In this document: positions 25,492 through 33,226 of the stretch, in pieces
Layout: each line of letters opens with the position of its first letter
How positions within the stretch are numbered: the stretch's first letter is position 1
NCBI GenBank assembly: GCA_016788525.1
Contig: JAEUPD010000110.1
Location: 1-34,877, forward strand
Source: Rubrivivax sp.
GTDB taxonomy: Bacteria; Pseudomonadota; Gammaproteobacteria; Burkholderiales; Burkholderiaceae_C
Direction: 5' to 3'
DNA: 34,877 nucleotides
Notes under the pieces: model-generated
Database searches by the model: none
The model's input: only the letters and a program-made list of their open reading frames with translations
Told to the model about the DNA's origin: nothing
Translations under genes and position numbers: made by a program

Positions 25492-26114
25492 TCCATCCGA
25501 TCACTCGCTCCCGCACCCCGCCGCGCCGCGCCGCGCCGGGAACCAGCCTCGCGCGGGCCGCCGAAGCACGCGCGGCAGCGGTCGTGGCGCAGGCGCGCAT
25601 CGACACGCCGCTGGGCCCGATGACCGCAGCGGCCACGCCGCAGGGCCTGGCCGGCCTTTGGTTCGACGACCAGCGGCACCACCCCGGGCCGTTGCGGGCC
25701 CCGGTGGACGAGGGCAACCCTTTCATCCAGCAGGCCAGGCGCGAGCTGTCTGTGTACTTCGCGCGTCAGGCCGGCGGCGCCCGCCGCCCGGCGTTTGCCG
25801 GCTTCACAGTACCGCTCGATCCGCAGGGCACGCCGTTCCAGAAGCGCGTATGGCAGCGTCTGCTGCACATTCGCGACGGGCAGTGCAGCCACTATGGCGA
25901 ACTCGCGCGCAAGCTCGGCAGCCCCGAGGCGGCACGCGCGGTGGGTGCAGCCGTGGGGCGCAACCCGATCTCCATCATCGTGCCCTGCCATCGCGTGCTC
26001 GGCCGCGACGGCTCGCTCACCGGCTATGCCGGCGGGCTGGCACGCAAGAGTGCGTTGCTGCGGCTGGAAGGCGCCCGGATGGTCGCCGACGAGACCGGGC
26101 GCGCCGCGGCCTGA
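25488..26114 (+). CDS. ogt: Methylated-DNA-protein-cysteine methyltransferase
   Basis: A 208-residue suicide repair protein that removes O6-alkyl groups from guanine. The active-site P-C-H-R motif (Cys167) and the downstream L-T-G-Y-A-G-G-L segment are intact, as is the helix-turn-helix region with S-H-Y-G-E-L-A. An N-terminal extension of about 35 residues, Arg/Ala-rich, precedes the usual domain. The ATG at 25488 overlaps the stop of the Ada-AlkA gene (ATGA), so the two form one alkylation-repair operon. An internal start nearer residue 45 is possible. Confidence 0.96.
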   Translation: MIHPITRSRTPPRRAAPGTSLARAAEARAAAVVAQARIDTPLGPMTAAATPQGLAGLWFDDQRHHPGPLRAPVDEGNPFIQQARRELSVYFARQAGGARRPAFAGFTVPLDPQGTPFQKRVWQRLLHIRDGQCSHYGELARKLGSPEAARAVGAAVGRNPISIIVPCHRVLGRDGSLTGYAGGLARKSALLRLEGARMVADETGRAAA

Positions 26115-26198
26115 CCGCCGCGCACCGAACCCACCTCAAAGCGCCGGCCCGGTGCGCACGGCACGCACCCGGGCTGGCGGCACACACATCACCTCCCG

Positions 26199-27107
26199 AT
26201 GAAACCGCGCGACCTTGCCGAACTGCTGCTGCTGGGCGCGCTGTGGGGCGCCTCGTTCCTCTTCATGCGCATGGGTGCGGTGGAGTTCGGGCCCTTCGCG
26301 CTCGTGTTCCTGCGCGTGGCGGGCGCGGCGGCGCTGCTGCTGCCGCTGCTGGCTTTGCAGGGGCACTGGGGCGCGCTGCGCACGCACTGGAGGCCGATCG
26401 CGCTGATCGGCGTCATCAACTCTGCGCTGCCGTTCCTGTGCTTTGCACTCGCGGCCTACGTCCTCAGCGCCGGGTTGATGGGCGTGTTCAACGCCACGGC
26501 GCCGATCTGGACGGCGCTGATCGCCTGGGCCTGGCTGGGCGAGCGGCCCGCGGCCATGCGCGCGCTCGGGCTGGTGGTGGGCCTGGCCGGCGCGGCCGGG
26601 CTGGCCTGGAGCCGCGCGGGCCTCAAGGGCGACGCCGCCGTGGTCACCCCGTTGGTGGGCGCAGCGGCGTGCATCGCTGCCACCGTGCTGTACGGCGTGG
26701 CGGCCAACTACTCGCGCCGGCGGCTGGCCGGCGTGCCGCCGATGGCCACGGCCGCCGGCAGCCAGACCGCCGCCGCCCTGGTGCTGGTGGCGCCAGCGCT
26801 GTGGGCCTGGCCTGCGCAACCGGTGAGCCCCGCGGCGTGGGGCAGCGCCGTGGCGCTGGCGGTGCTGTGCACGGGGCTCGCCTACATCCTCTACTTCCGC
26901 CTCATCGCCCACACCGGCGCGACGAATGCGATGACGGTGACCTTCCTGATCCCCGTCTTCGCGATGGCCTGGGGCTGGCTCGTGCTGGGCGAACGCCCTG
27001 AGTTGGACATGCTTGCGGGGGCCGCGGCGATCCTGGTCGGCACGGCACTCACGCTGGGGCTGATGCGCAGGCGCGCGGCTCCGGCAACTGCGCCCATCAA
27101 GCCCTGA
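26199..27107 (+). CDS. DMT superfamily (EamA) transporter
   Basis: A 302-residue inner-membrane protein with two EamA repeats and about ten hydrophobic helices, of the drug/metabolite transporter superfamily (RhaT/YdcZ-like exporters of amino acids or metabolites). The first repeat opens with L-L-G-A-L-W-G-A-S-F-L-F-M, a typical EamA signature, and the second repeat ends with the E-R-P-like L-G-E-R-P motif. The start at 26199 lacks a clear ribosome binding site. It follows ogt by 84 bases on the same strand but is probably unrelated in function. The substrate is unknown. Confidence 0.92.
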   Translation: MKPRDLAELLLLGALWGASFLFMRMGAVEFGPFALVFLRVAGAAALLLPLLALQGHWGALRTHWRPIALIGVINSALPFLCFALAAYVLSAGLMGVFNATAPIWTALIAWAWLGERPAAMRALGLVVGLAGAAGLAWSRAGLKGDAAVVTPLVGAAACIAATVLYGVAANYSRRRLAGVPPMATAAGSQTAAALVLVAPALWAWPAQPVSPAAWGSAVALAVLCTGLAYILYFRLIAHTGATNAMTVTFLIPVFAMAWGWLVLGERPELDMLAGAAAILVGTALTLGLMRRRAAPATAPIKP

Positions 27108-27141
27108 ACCTGCCCCGCAAAGCAGTGACGGGAAAAGGCAA

Positions 27142-27177
27142 GGCCGCCGGGCGATGCGCCGCGGCGGCCCCTTTCTT
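27142..27177. terminator. Bidirectional terminator between DMT transporter and cytochrome c
   Basis: An 11-bp stem with one bulged G (27142-27152 with 27158-27169) is followed on + by CCTTTCTT and preceded by GGAAAAGG, which reads CCTTTTCC on the minus strand. It sits in the 93-base convergent gap and fits both genes. Confidence 0.75.
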
Positions 27178-27200
27178 CGCCGTGGCGGCGAGCGCCGCGC

Positions 27201-27884
27201 TTACCTGAAGCGCCGCAGCGGAACGGTGTGCATGTCCCCGGGCAGCCGCTCGAGGTAGTCGGCGATGGCTTTCAGTTCGGCGCGCTTGAACTGCTTGACC
27301 TGCGCCTGCATCACCGGGTTGGCGCGGCCGACGTTCGGGTTGCCCTCGGTGCCATAGGCACGCAGCGCGGCATACAGGTAGTCGGCGTACTGGCCGGCGA
27401 TCTTCGGGTAGGCGCCGTCGATCGGCTTGTTGAAGTTGGCGCCATGGCACGACGCGCAGGCCCCCTTGGTCAGCAGCGCGGCCACGTCGGCCGGGGCGGC
27501 CGGCGCGGGCGCATCGGCCACGGTCTTCACCGACGACGCGCCGTGCTTCTCGTAGAACGCGCCCAGGTCGGCCATGTCCTGGTCGGACAGCGAACCGGCA
27601 ATCGCGCGCATCGTGGGGTGCTTGCGCTCGCCCTTCTTGTACGCGGCCAGCGACGCCGCGATGAACTTCTGGTTCTGCCCGGAGATGAGCGGCACCTTGT
27701 AGACCTCGGGGAAGCTCGCCTGGTAGCGCGGGATGCCGTGGCAGCCGATGCACATGGCGGCCTTCTTCTCGCCCGCGGCGGCGTCCTGCGCCTGCGCCGG
27801 AGCGGCCACACCGAGCGAGAGGGTCAGCGCACCCGCCCACAGCAAGGGCGCGGCCAGCAGAGTCTTCAGGGCTTGTTTCATCAT
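27201..27884 (-). CDS. Di-heme c-type cytochrome
   Basis: A 227-residue periplasmic electron carrier of the cytochrome c4/c553 kind. A signal peptide ends at about A-Q-A (30-32). Two heme motifs are present, C-I-G-C-H (45-49) and C-A-S-C-H (143-147), each followed by possible Met axial ligands (M92 and M192). Two homologous domains of about 90 residues are joined by an Ala/Pro linker. It could donate electrons to a terminal oxidase. It is divergent from moxR across 205 bases and converges with the DMT gene. The start at 27884 has a second Met right after it. Confidence 0.94.
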   Translation of the reverse strand: MMKQALKTLLAAPLLWAGALTLSLGVAAPAQAQDAAAGEKKAAMCIGCHGIPRYQASFPEVYKVPLISGQNQKFIAASLAAYKKGERKHPTMRAIAGSLSDQDMADLGAFYEKHGASSVKTVADAPAPAAPADVAALLTKGACASCHGANFNKPIDGAYPKIAGQYADYLYAALRAYGTEGNPNVGRANPVMQAQVKQFKRAELKAIADYLERLPGDMHTVPLRRFR

Positions 27885-28019
27885 CGTCGAGGGGGTTGTC
27901 CTGCAAGCCTCGCCACCACGGGGTGCAAGGCGGGCAAATCGGGCTTGCCGGGGCTTGTTGTAGGCGGCTGGCGGGCCTCTTCGGGCCTTGCATACGGGGC
28001 CTTCTGCGAGGCGGCGGCG

Positions 28020-28025
28020 ATTATA
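28020..28025 (-). promoter_or_regulatory. -10 box for cytochrome c gene
   Basis: On the minus strand this reads TATAAT, a perfect -10 hexamer, in the 205-base gap 27885-28089. No -35 is apparent. It lies ten bases from the opposing TATACT. Confidence 0.45.
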
Positions 28026-28035
28026 GGGGGCCCCT

Positions 28036-28041
28036 TATACT
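28036..28041 (+). promoter_or_regulatory. -10 box for moxR
   Basis: TATACT matches consensus at 5 of 6 and would place transcription start near 28048, about 42 bases before the moxR ATG. The GGGGGCCCC between the two opposing boxes forms a near-palindrome. Confidence 0.45.
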
Positions 28042-28089
28042 GCCCCGAGCCCGCCCGCACGGCGGCACAACGCGGGGCATCATCAGCGC

Positions 28090-28944
28090 ATGAAGTTCAA
28101 AGGCACCGACACCTACGTCGCCACGCAAGACCTGATGCTCGCGGTGAACGCCGCCATCACGCTGAAGCGCCCGCTGCTCGTCAAGGGCGAGCCGGGCACG
28201 GGCAAGACGATGCTGGCCGAAGAGGTGGCCACGGCACTGAAGATGCCGCTCCTGCAGTGGCACATCAAGAGCACCACCAAGGCGCAGCAGGGGCTGTACG
28301 AATACGACGCGGTCAGCCGCCTGCGCGACAGCCAGCTCGCGGATGTGACGAGTTCCGAGAAGGTCAAGGACATCCGCAACTACATCGTGCGCGGGGTGCT
28401 CTGGCAGGCCTTCACGTCCGAGCAGCCGGTGGCGCTGCTGATCGACGAGATCGACAAGGCCGACATCGAGTTTCCCAACGACCTGCTGCGTGAACTCGAC
28501 CGCATGGAGTTCTACGTCTACGAGACGCGCGAGCTGGTCAGGGCGCGGCACCGGCCGGTGGTGTTCATCACCAGCAACAACGAGAAGGAGCTGCCCGACG
28601 CCTTCCTGCGCCGCTGCTTCTTCCACTACATCAAGTTCCCCGATGCCGAGACGATGAAGAACATCGTCGACGTGCATTTCCCCGGCCTGAAGAAGGAGCT
28701 GCTGAGCGCGGCGATGAAGACCTTCTACGACGTGCGCGGCCTGCCGGGGCTGAAGAAGAAGCCCAGCACCTCCGAGCTGCTCGACTGGCTGAAGCTGCTG
28801 GTGGCCGAGGACATCCCGCTCGAGGCGCTGCAGAGCAAGGACGAGAAGGTCTCGGTGCCGCCGCTGGTCGGCGCGCTGCTGAAGAACGAGCAGGACGTCA
28901 CCTTGTTCGAGAAGCTCGTCTTCATGCAACGGCACAACCGATGA
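28090..28944 (+). CDS. MoxR family AAA+ ATPase
   Basis: A 284-residue cytosolic AAA+ ATPase. Walker A is G-E-P-G-T-G-K-T (33-40), Walker B is A-L-L-I-D-E-I-D (115-122, D119 and E120), and sensor 1 appears as F-I-T-S-N-N. MoxR proteins act as chaperones that help mature or insert metal into partner enzymes, usually with a VWA-domain protein. Such a VWA gene lies at 33227, but more than 4 kb away, with an acetyltransferase, a peptidase and an opposite-strand cyclase in between. The stop overlaps an ATGA that opens only a short, unconvincing frame. Confidence 0.95.
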   Translation: MKFKGTDTYVATQDLMLAVNAAITLKRPLLVKGEPGTGKTMLAEEVATALKMPLLQWHIKSTTKAQQGLYEYDAVSRLRDSQLADVTSSEKVKDIRNYIVRGVLWQAFTSEQPVALLIDEIDKADIEFPNDLLRELDRMEFYVYETRELVRARHRPVVFITSNNEKELPDAFLRRCFFHYIKFPDAETMKNIVDVHFPGLKKELLSAAMKTFYDVRGLPGLKKKPSTSELLDWLKLLVAEDIPLEALQSKDEKVSVPPLVGALLKNEQDVTLFEKLVFMQRHNR

Positions 28945-29013
28945 AGGGTCGGATCTTCCTGCTGCGCGGCCCGATCTCGGGCCTGCGGCCCGGGCCAGAG
29001 GTCGGGGCCTTCG

Positions 29014-29051
29014 CCAGGCGCGAACAGTCCCCGGGACTGTTCGCGTCCGGG
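29014..29051. repeat. Palindromic repeat, copy 2
   Basis: A 38-base unit with a 14-bp stem (29017-29030 with 29034-29047) and a three-base loop CCG. It aligns without gaps to copy 1 at 4434-4471, with the changed stem positions compensated. Found in the 202-base gap between moxR and the acetyltransferase gene. Confidence 0.7.
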
Positions 29052-29062
29052 CTCGGTGCATC

Positions 29063-29080
29063 GCCGTACGGATGTACGGC
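29063..29080. repeat. Hairpin in the moxR-acetyltransferase gap
   Basis: GCCGTAC (29063-29069) and GTACGGC (29074-29080) are perfect inverted copies around GGAT. It follows repeat copy 2 by 11 bases. Confidence 0.6.
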
Positions 29081-29146
29081 TGCGCTCCTCGACCCGACCT
29101 CGGCCGGCTCGCGACGGAATCGCCAACCCTTCATGCAGAGCTGGTC

Positions 29147-29743
29147 ATGCAGAAGGCCATCGTCCAGCCGGTGACGCTGAGCGGGCAGCATGTGACGCTC
29201 GAGCCGCTGGCGCCCGGGCACGGACCGGCGCTGGCCGAGGCGGTGAAGGACGGCGAGCTGTGGCAGCTCTGGTACACCGCGGTACCCTCGCCCGAGGGCA
29301 TGGCCGCCGAGATCGGGCGCCGCCTCGGCCTGATGGCCGCCGGCAGCATGCTGCCGTTCACGGTGCGCGACGCCGCCGGCGCCGCGGTGGGCATGACCAC
29401 CTACATGAACATCGACAGCGTGCACCAGCGGGTCGAGATCGGCTCGACCTGGTACGCCCGCAGCGTGCAGCGCACGCCGCTGAACACCGAGGCCAAGCGC
29501 CTGCTGCTGGCGCATGCGTTCGAGACGCTGGACTGCATCGCGGTCGAGTTCCGCACCCACCGCTTCAACCAGCAGAGCCGGCGCGCGATCGAGCGGCTGG
29601 GCGCCCAGCTCGACGGCATCCTGCGCAACCACCAGCGCGCGTCCAACGGCACGCTGCGCGACACCGCGGTCTACAGCATCACCGCCGACGAATGGCCCAC
29701 GGTGCGCGCGCACCTCGACTTCCAGCTCGAGCGAGCGCGCTGA
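29147..29743 (+). CDS. GNAT family N-acetyltransferase
   Basis: A 198-residue acetyltransferase of the RimJ/RimL-like type (Acetyltransf_3). A central strand region V-G-M-T-T-Y-M-N-I (81-89) and the S-V-Q-R-T-P-L-N-T-E-A-K segment (106-117) suggest the acetyl-CoA loop, and the F-N-Q-Q-S-R-R-A-I-E-R-L-G segment (140-152) is the usual C-terminal family motif. The target could be a protein N-terminus, an amino acid or a polyamine. The ATG at 29147 starts the conserved region; longer upstream frames cross the hairpins of the intergenic element. It is followed after 52 bases by a peptidase gene. Confidence 0.92.
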   Translation: MQKAIVQPVTLSGQHVTLEPLAPGHGPALAEAVKDGELWQLWYTAVPSPEGMAAEIGRRLGLMAAGSMLPFTVRDAAGAAVGMTTYMNIDSVHQRVEIGSTWYARSVQRTPLNTEAKRLLLAHAFETLDCIAVEFRTHRFNQQSRRAIERLGAQLDGILRNHQRASNGTLRDTAVYSITADEWPTVRAHLDFQLERAR

Positions 29744-29795
29744 CCCGGCAGGCCGGGCCCGGGCGGCCCGAACGAGAACGACACAAGGAGACGGC

Positions 29796-31826
29796 ATGGC
29801 CCGCAAGAAGCCCATCACGGCAGAGGACCTGTGGCGGCTGGAGCGGCTGGGCGCGCCCAGCCTGTCGCCCGACGGCGCGCAGGTGGTGTGCGCGCTGACC
29901 CGCTACTCGACCGACGACGGCCAGGCCCGCAGCGCGCTGTGGCTGCTGTCGACGCTGGGCGGCGCGCCGCGCCAGCTGACGCAATGCGGCGACAAGGACG
30001 GCGCACCGCAGTTCGCGCCGCGCGGCGAGCACATCGGCTTCGTCGCCAGGCGCGAGCAGCAGGGCCGCAAGGACGAGACGCCGCAGTTCTACCTGATCGC
30101 CGCCGACGGCGGCGAGGCGCGGCGCATCGGCGACGTGGCCACCGGCGTCGACGCCTTCCGCTGGTGCCCCGACGGCCGCCACATCGTCTTCGTCTCCTGG
30201 GTCTGGCCCGATCTGAAGGGCGCCAAGGCCCAGGCCAAGGCGATGAAGGATTTCAAGGCCCGCAAGGAAACCGGCATCGCCACCCGCGAAGGCGTCTACC
30301 GCTACTGGGACCGGATGCTGCCGGCCGGCCGCGTGCCGCACCTGCACCTGATGGACGTGGCCAGCGGCAAGTTCCGCGACCTGTTCGAGGGCACCGCCTA
30401 CGAACTGGTGCGCGCCGACCCGGACGCCAACAGCTTCGACGTCTCGCCCGACGGCAAGCGGATCGTGTTCGCCTACGACCCGGCGCCCGAAAAGCGCATG
30501 GACGGCCGCTTCGCGCTGGCCGAGCTCGAGCTGAAGAAGGGCCGCTTCGAGACCATCGCGCACGACGTCGGCTGGGATTTCAACGCGCCGCGCTACAGCC
30601 CCGACGGCGGCCGGATCGCGTTCACCGCCAGCCACCAGGCGATCAAGCACACGATGCCGGCGCAGCTGGCGGTGGTCGCGCCCGGCCAGCCGGTCGAGGT
30701 GGTCAGCGCCGAATGGGACCATGCGCTGGCCGCGCCGCTGCACTGGGAGGCCGACGGCCAGGCGGTGCTGTTCTGCGCCGAACAGCAGGGCCAGCGCCAC
30801 CTCTGGCGCTTCGACCTGGCCGACCGGCGCGCCGAGATCGTCGTGCGCGGCGGCGCGGTGCAGGCCTTCGACAAGGCCGCCGGCACGCTGGTCACGCTGG
30901 CCGACGCGGCCGACCGCCCGGCGCGCCTGCATGCCCACCTGCCGGGTGCGCCGGCGCGGCGCGTCGAGTCGTTCAACGACGCACTGATGGACCGCCTGTC
31001 GCTGGGCCGGCACGAGTCGATCGAGGTCAGCGGCGCCCGGGGCGACCCGGTGCAGGTCTGGCTGTTCTACCCGCCGGACTTCGACCCCAGGCAGTCGTAT
31101 CCGCTGCTGCAGGTGATCCATGGCGGGCCGCACACCGCCGCCGGCGACCACTGGCACTACCGCTGGAACAACGCAGTCTTCGCCGCCCAGGGCTATGTGG
31201 TCGCGGCGGTCAACTACCACGGCTCGTCGGGCTTCGGCCATGCCTTTCTCGACAGCATCACCCACCGCTGGGGCGAACTGGAACTGCAGGACATCGAGGC
31301 CGCCACCACCGAGCTGCTGCAACGCCCGTACATCGACCCGAAGCGGGTCTATGCCGCCGGCGGCAGCTACGGCGGCTACATGGTGGCGTGGATGAACGCC
31401 AAGCTGCCGGCCGGCCGCTATGCCGCCTATGTCTGCCATGCCGGCTGCTTCGACTGGACCGCGATGTTCGCCGACGACGCCTGGTCCTGGCATGCCAAGG
31501 AACTGGGCGGCTGGTACTGGGACGACCTCGAACGCGTGCAGGCGCAGAGCCCGCATGCCTTCGCGGCGACCATGCACACGCCCACGCTGGTGATCCACGG
31601 CGCGCTGGACTACCGCGTGCCCGACGCCCAGGGCCTGGCCCACTACAACACGCTGAAGGCACGCGGCGTCGATGCCCGGCTGCTGTGGTTCCCCGACGAG
31701 AACCACTGGGTCACCAAGCCGCACAACAGCCTGATGTGGCACCGCGAGTTCTTCGGCTGGCTGCAGCGCCATGGCGGCGTGCCGGGCGCCGAGCGCAAGG
31801 GCAAAGGCAAGGGCAAGCGGCGCTGA
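29796..31826 (+). CDS. S9 family serine peptidase (acylaminoacyl/dipeptidyl peptidase type)
   Basis: A 676-residue peptidase with an N-terminal beta-propeller (about 20-400, with repeated S-P-D-G-type turns) and a C-terminal alpha/beta hydrolase domain. The catalytic triad is Ser524 in G-G-S-Y-G-G-Y, Asp605 in A-L-D-Y-R-V-P, and His637 in D-E-N-H-W. There is no signal peptide, so it should act in the cytosol on short or N-acylated peptides. A strong ribosome binding site (AAGGAGA, 29785-29791) fixes the start. The C-terminus is a Lys/Gly-rich tail. It follows the acetyltransferase gene closely, which may link N-acetylation and removal of acylated residues, though that link is inferred. Confidence 0.94.
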   Translation: MARKKPITAEDLWRLERLGAPSLSPDGAQVVCALTRYSTDDGQARSALWLLSTLGGAPRQLTQCGDKDGAPQFAPRGEHIGFVARREQQGRKDETPQFYLIAADGGEARRIGDVATGVDAFRWCPDGRHIVFVSWVWPDLKGAKAQAKAMKDFKARKETGIATREGVYRYWDRMLPAGRVPHLHLMDVASGKFRDLFEGTAYELVRADPDANSFDVSPDGKRIVFAYDPAPEKRMDGRFALAELELKKGRFETIAHDVGWDFNAPRYSPDGGRIAFTASHQAIKHTMPAQLAVVAPGQPVEVVSAEWDHALAAPLHWEADGQAVLFCAEQQGQRHLWRFDLADRRAEIVVRGGAVQAFDKAAGTLVTLADAADRPARLHAHLPGAPARRVESFNDALMDRLSLGRHESIEVSGARGDPVQVWLFYPPDFDPRQSYPLLQVIHGGPHTAAGDHWHYRWNNAVFAAQGYVVAAVNYHGSSGFGHAFLDSITHRWGELELQDIEAATTELLQRPYIDPKRVYAAGGSYGGYMVAWMNAKLPAGRYAAYVCHAGCFDWTAMFADDAWSWHAKELGGWYWDDLERVQAQSPHAFAATMHTPTLVIHGALDYRVPDAQGLAHYNTLKARGVDARLLWFPDENHWVTKPHNSLMWHREFFGWLQRHGGVPGAERKGKGKGKRR

Positions 31827-31871
31827 GAGGACGCCGGACGGGCGCTGGACAGGCGCCGAGCGCGGCCGCGG

Positions 31872-33119
31872 TCAGGCCGACTTCACCGCCGCCAGCGTGT
31901 GCGTCACCGGCGCGAGATGGACCCGGTCGCGACCGTCGCGCTTGGCCGCATACAGCGCGGCGTCGGCACGGCCGATCAGCGCATGCAGGCTGTCGTGCGG
32001 CCCCAGCCACTCGGCCACGCCGATACTGGCCGTCAGCGTCAGGCGGCCGCCGTCGGTGGCCAGCGGCAGGCTGCGCACCCGCTCGCACAGGCGCTCGGCC
32101 AGCGCCTGCGCTTCGGCGGCCGATGTCGCCGGCAACAGGGCCAGGAATTCCTCGCCGCCCCAGCGCGCCAGGTGGTCGATATCGCGCAGCTTCGACGCCA
32201 TCAGCGCCGCCAGGTGCAGCAGCGCGCGGTCGCCCACGGCATGGCCGTGGCCGTCGTTCAGGCGCTTGAAATGGTCGATGTCGATCATCAGCACCGCCAT
32301 GCGCGCGGCGCCGCGCGCGGCGCCAGGCACGGCGAGGCGGCGCACCCGCTGCTCTTCCTGGGCCAGCAGTTCGTCCATCGCCCGCCGGTTGAGCAGCCCG
32401 GTCAGCGGGTCGTAGCGCGACAGCCGCGCCAGCCGTCCGACCAGCCGCGAGACCAGCAGGCCCACCAGCATCATCTGCAGCAGCAGCGCCGCGACCAGGC
32501 CGGTGGCCGACGAGCCGAGATTGAGCACCGTGTTCTGCTCGACCTCGGCCATCACCGTCTCGGGCGACAGCAGCGCGCGCACGCTGCGCAGCGCCAGCAT
32601 CGCGCCGGCCAGCAGCATCGGCGAGGCGTACAGCCCGCTCCAGCGCCGCTGCAGGTGCTGGCGCACATGGCGAAAGACGTCGACCGCCGACCACAGGTAG
32701 AGGCCGGCCCACAGCGCCGAAACGACGGTGATGCGCAGCCACACCCAGGCCGCATCCATCGCCAGCCAGGCCAGCACCGCGGTGATCGCCAGCACCAGCA
32801 CCTGCACGCCGGTCCAGGCCCGCTGCCCGGTGTAGGCCCACAGGCCGCGCTGCAGCGCCAGCGTGGCCGCCACCACGGCGACGTTGCCGGCGGCGCGCAG
32901 CGGCGGATGGCCGTGGTGCATGGCCAGCACGATCATCAGCAGCCCCAGCGCGCTGGCGCTGGCGTAGGCTGCCCACCAGCCGGTGGCGCGCCGCTCGCCC
33001 GGCAGCACCACCGCGGCCGCGACCCAGGCCGGCGCCAGCACGGCGTACTGCAGCGCGACCAGCAGCAGCACCACCTCGGCGGTGCTGAATGCGGCGAGTT
33101 GCAGGGCCAGCAGATCCAT
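31872..33119 (-). CDS. Membrane diguanylate cyclase with active GGDEF domain
   Basis: A 415-residue inner-membrane protein. About seven hydrophobic helices (between 8 and 225) form a sensor of no recognised named family, followed by a GGDEF domain (about 230-400). The signature is G-G-E-E-F (321-325), and the product-inhibition I-site R-D-I-D (312-315) lies exactly five residues before it, so the enzyme should make cyclic di-GMP and be feedback-limited. D-P-L-T-G-L-L-N-R (237-245) marks the domain start. The ATG at 33119 precedes the first helix; a longer frame to 33203 is not hydrophobic. It lies divergent from the VWA gene and convergent with the peptidase gene. Confidence 0.94.
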   Translation of the reverse strand: MDLLALQLAAFSTAEVVLLLVALQYAVLAPAWVAAAVVLPGERRATGWWAAYASASALGLLMIVLAMHHGHPPLRAAGNVAVVAATLALQRGLWAYTGQRAWTGVQVLVLAITAVLAWLAMDAAWVWLRITVVSALWAGLYLWSAVDVFRHVRQHLQRRWSGLYASPMLLAGAMLALRSVRALLSPETVMAEVEQNTVLNLGSSATGLVAALLLQMMLVGLLVSRLVGRLARLSRYDPLTGLLNRRAMDELLAQEEQRVRRLAVPGAARGAARMAVLMIDIDHFKRLNDGHGHAVGDRALLHLAALMASKLRDIDHLARWGGEEFLALLPATSAAEAQALAERLCERVRSLPLATDGGRLTLTASIGVAEWLGPHDSLHALIGRADAALYAAKRDGRDRVHLAPVTHTLAAVKSA

Positions 33120-33182
33120 GGCGACGGATTGCAGCACAGCCTGGGCGCTGCGGGGGCGACATCGGTCCCCCCCGGAAGTGGG

Positions 33183-33188
33183 TATGCT
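33183..33188 (+). promoter_or_regulatory. Possible -10 box of the VWA gene
   Basis: TATGCT would start transcription about 32 bases before the ATG at 33227, within the 107-base gap 33120-33226. No convincing -35. AGGGAAGG (33211-33218) is a good ribosome binding site eight bases from the ATG. Confidence 0.35.
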
Positions 33189-33226
33189 TGGCTGCCGGGC
33201 CACCGCGGCCAGGGAAGGACCGCCCG

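Larger units (their letters stand above)
28941..29134. repeat. Intergenic element with inverted ends
   Basis: The first bases after the moxR stop (28941-28959) and the inverted bases 29116-29134 match at 15 of 19 positions, beginning with nine identical bases (ATGAAGGGT). Inside lie the 38-base palindromic repeat copy 2 and a second hairpin at 29063-29080. This resembles a small non-autonomous repeat element, but no target duplication is evident. Confidence 0.4.

Noticed and set aside
28941-29174. A 77-codon frame starting with the ATGA at the moxR stop
   Set aside because: The start is attractive for coupling, but the product has no family likeness and is read through hairpins of the intergenic element.
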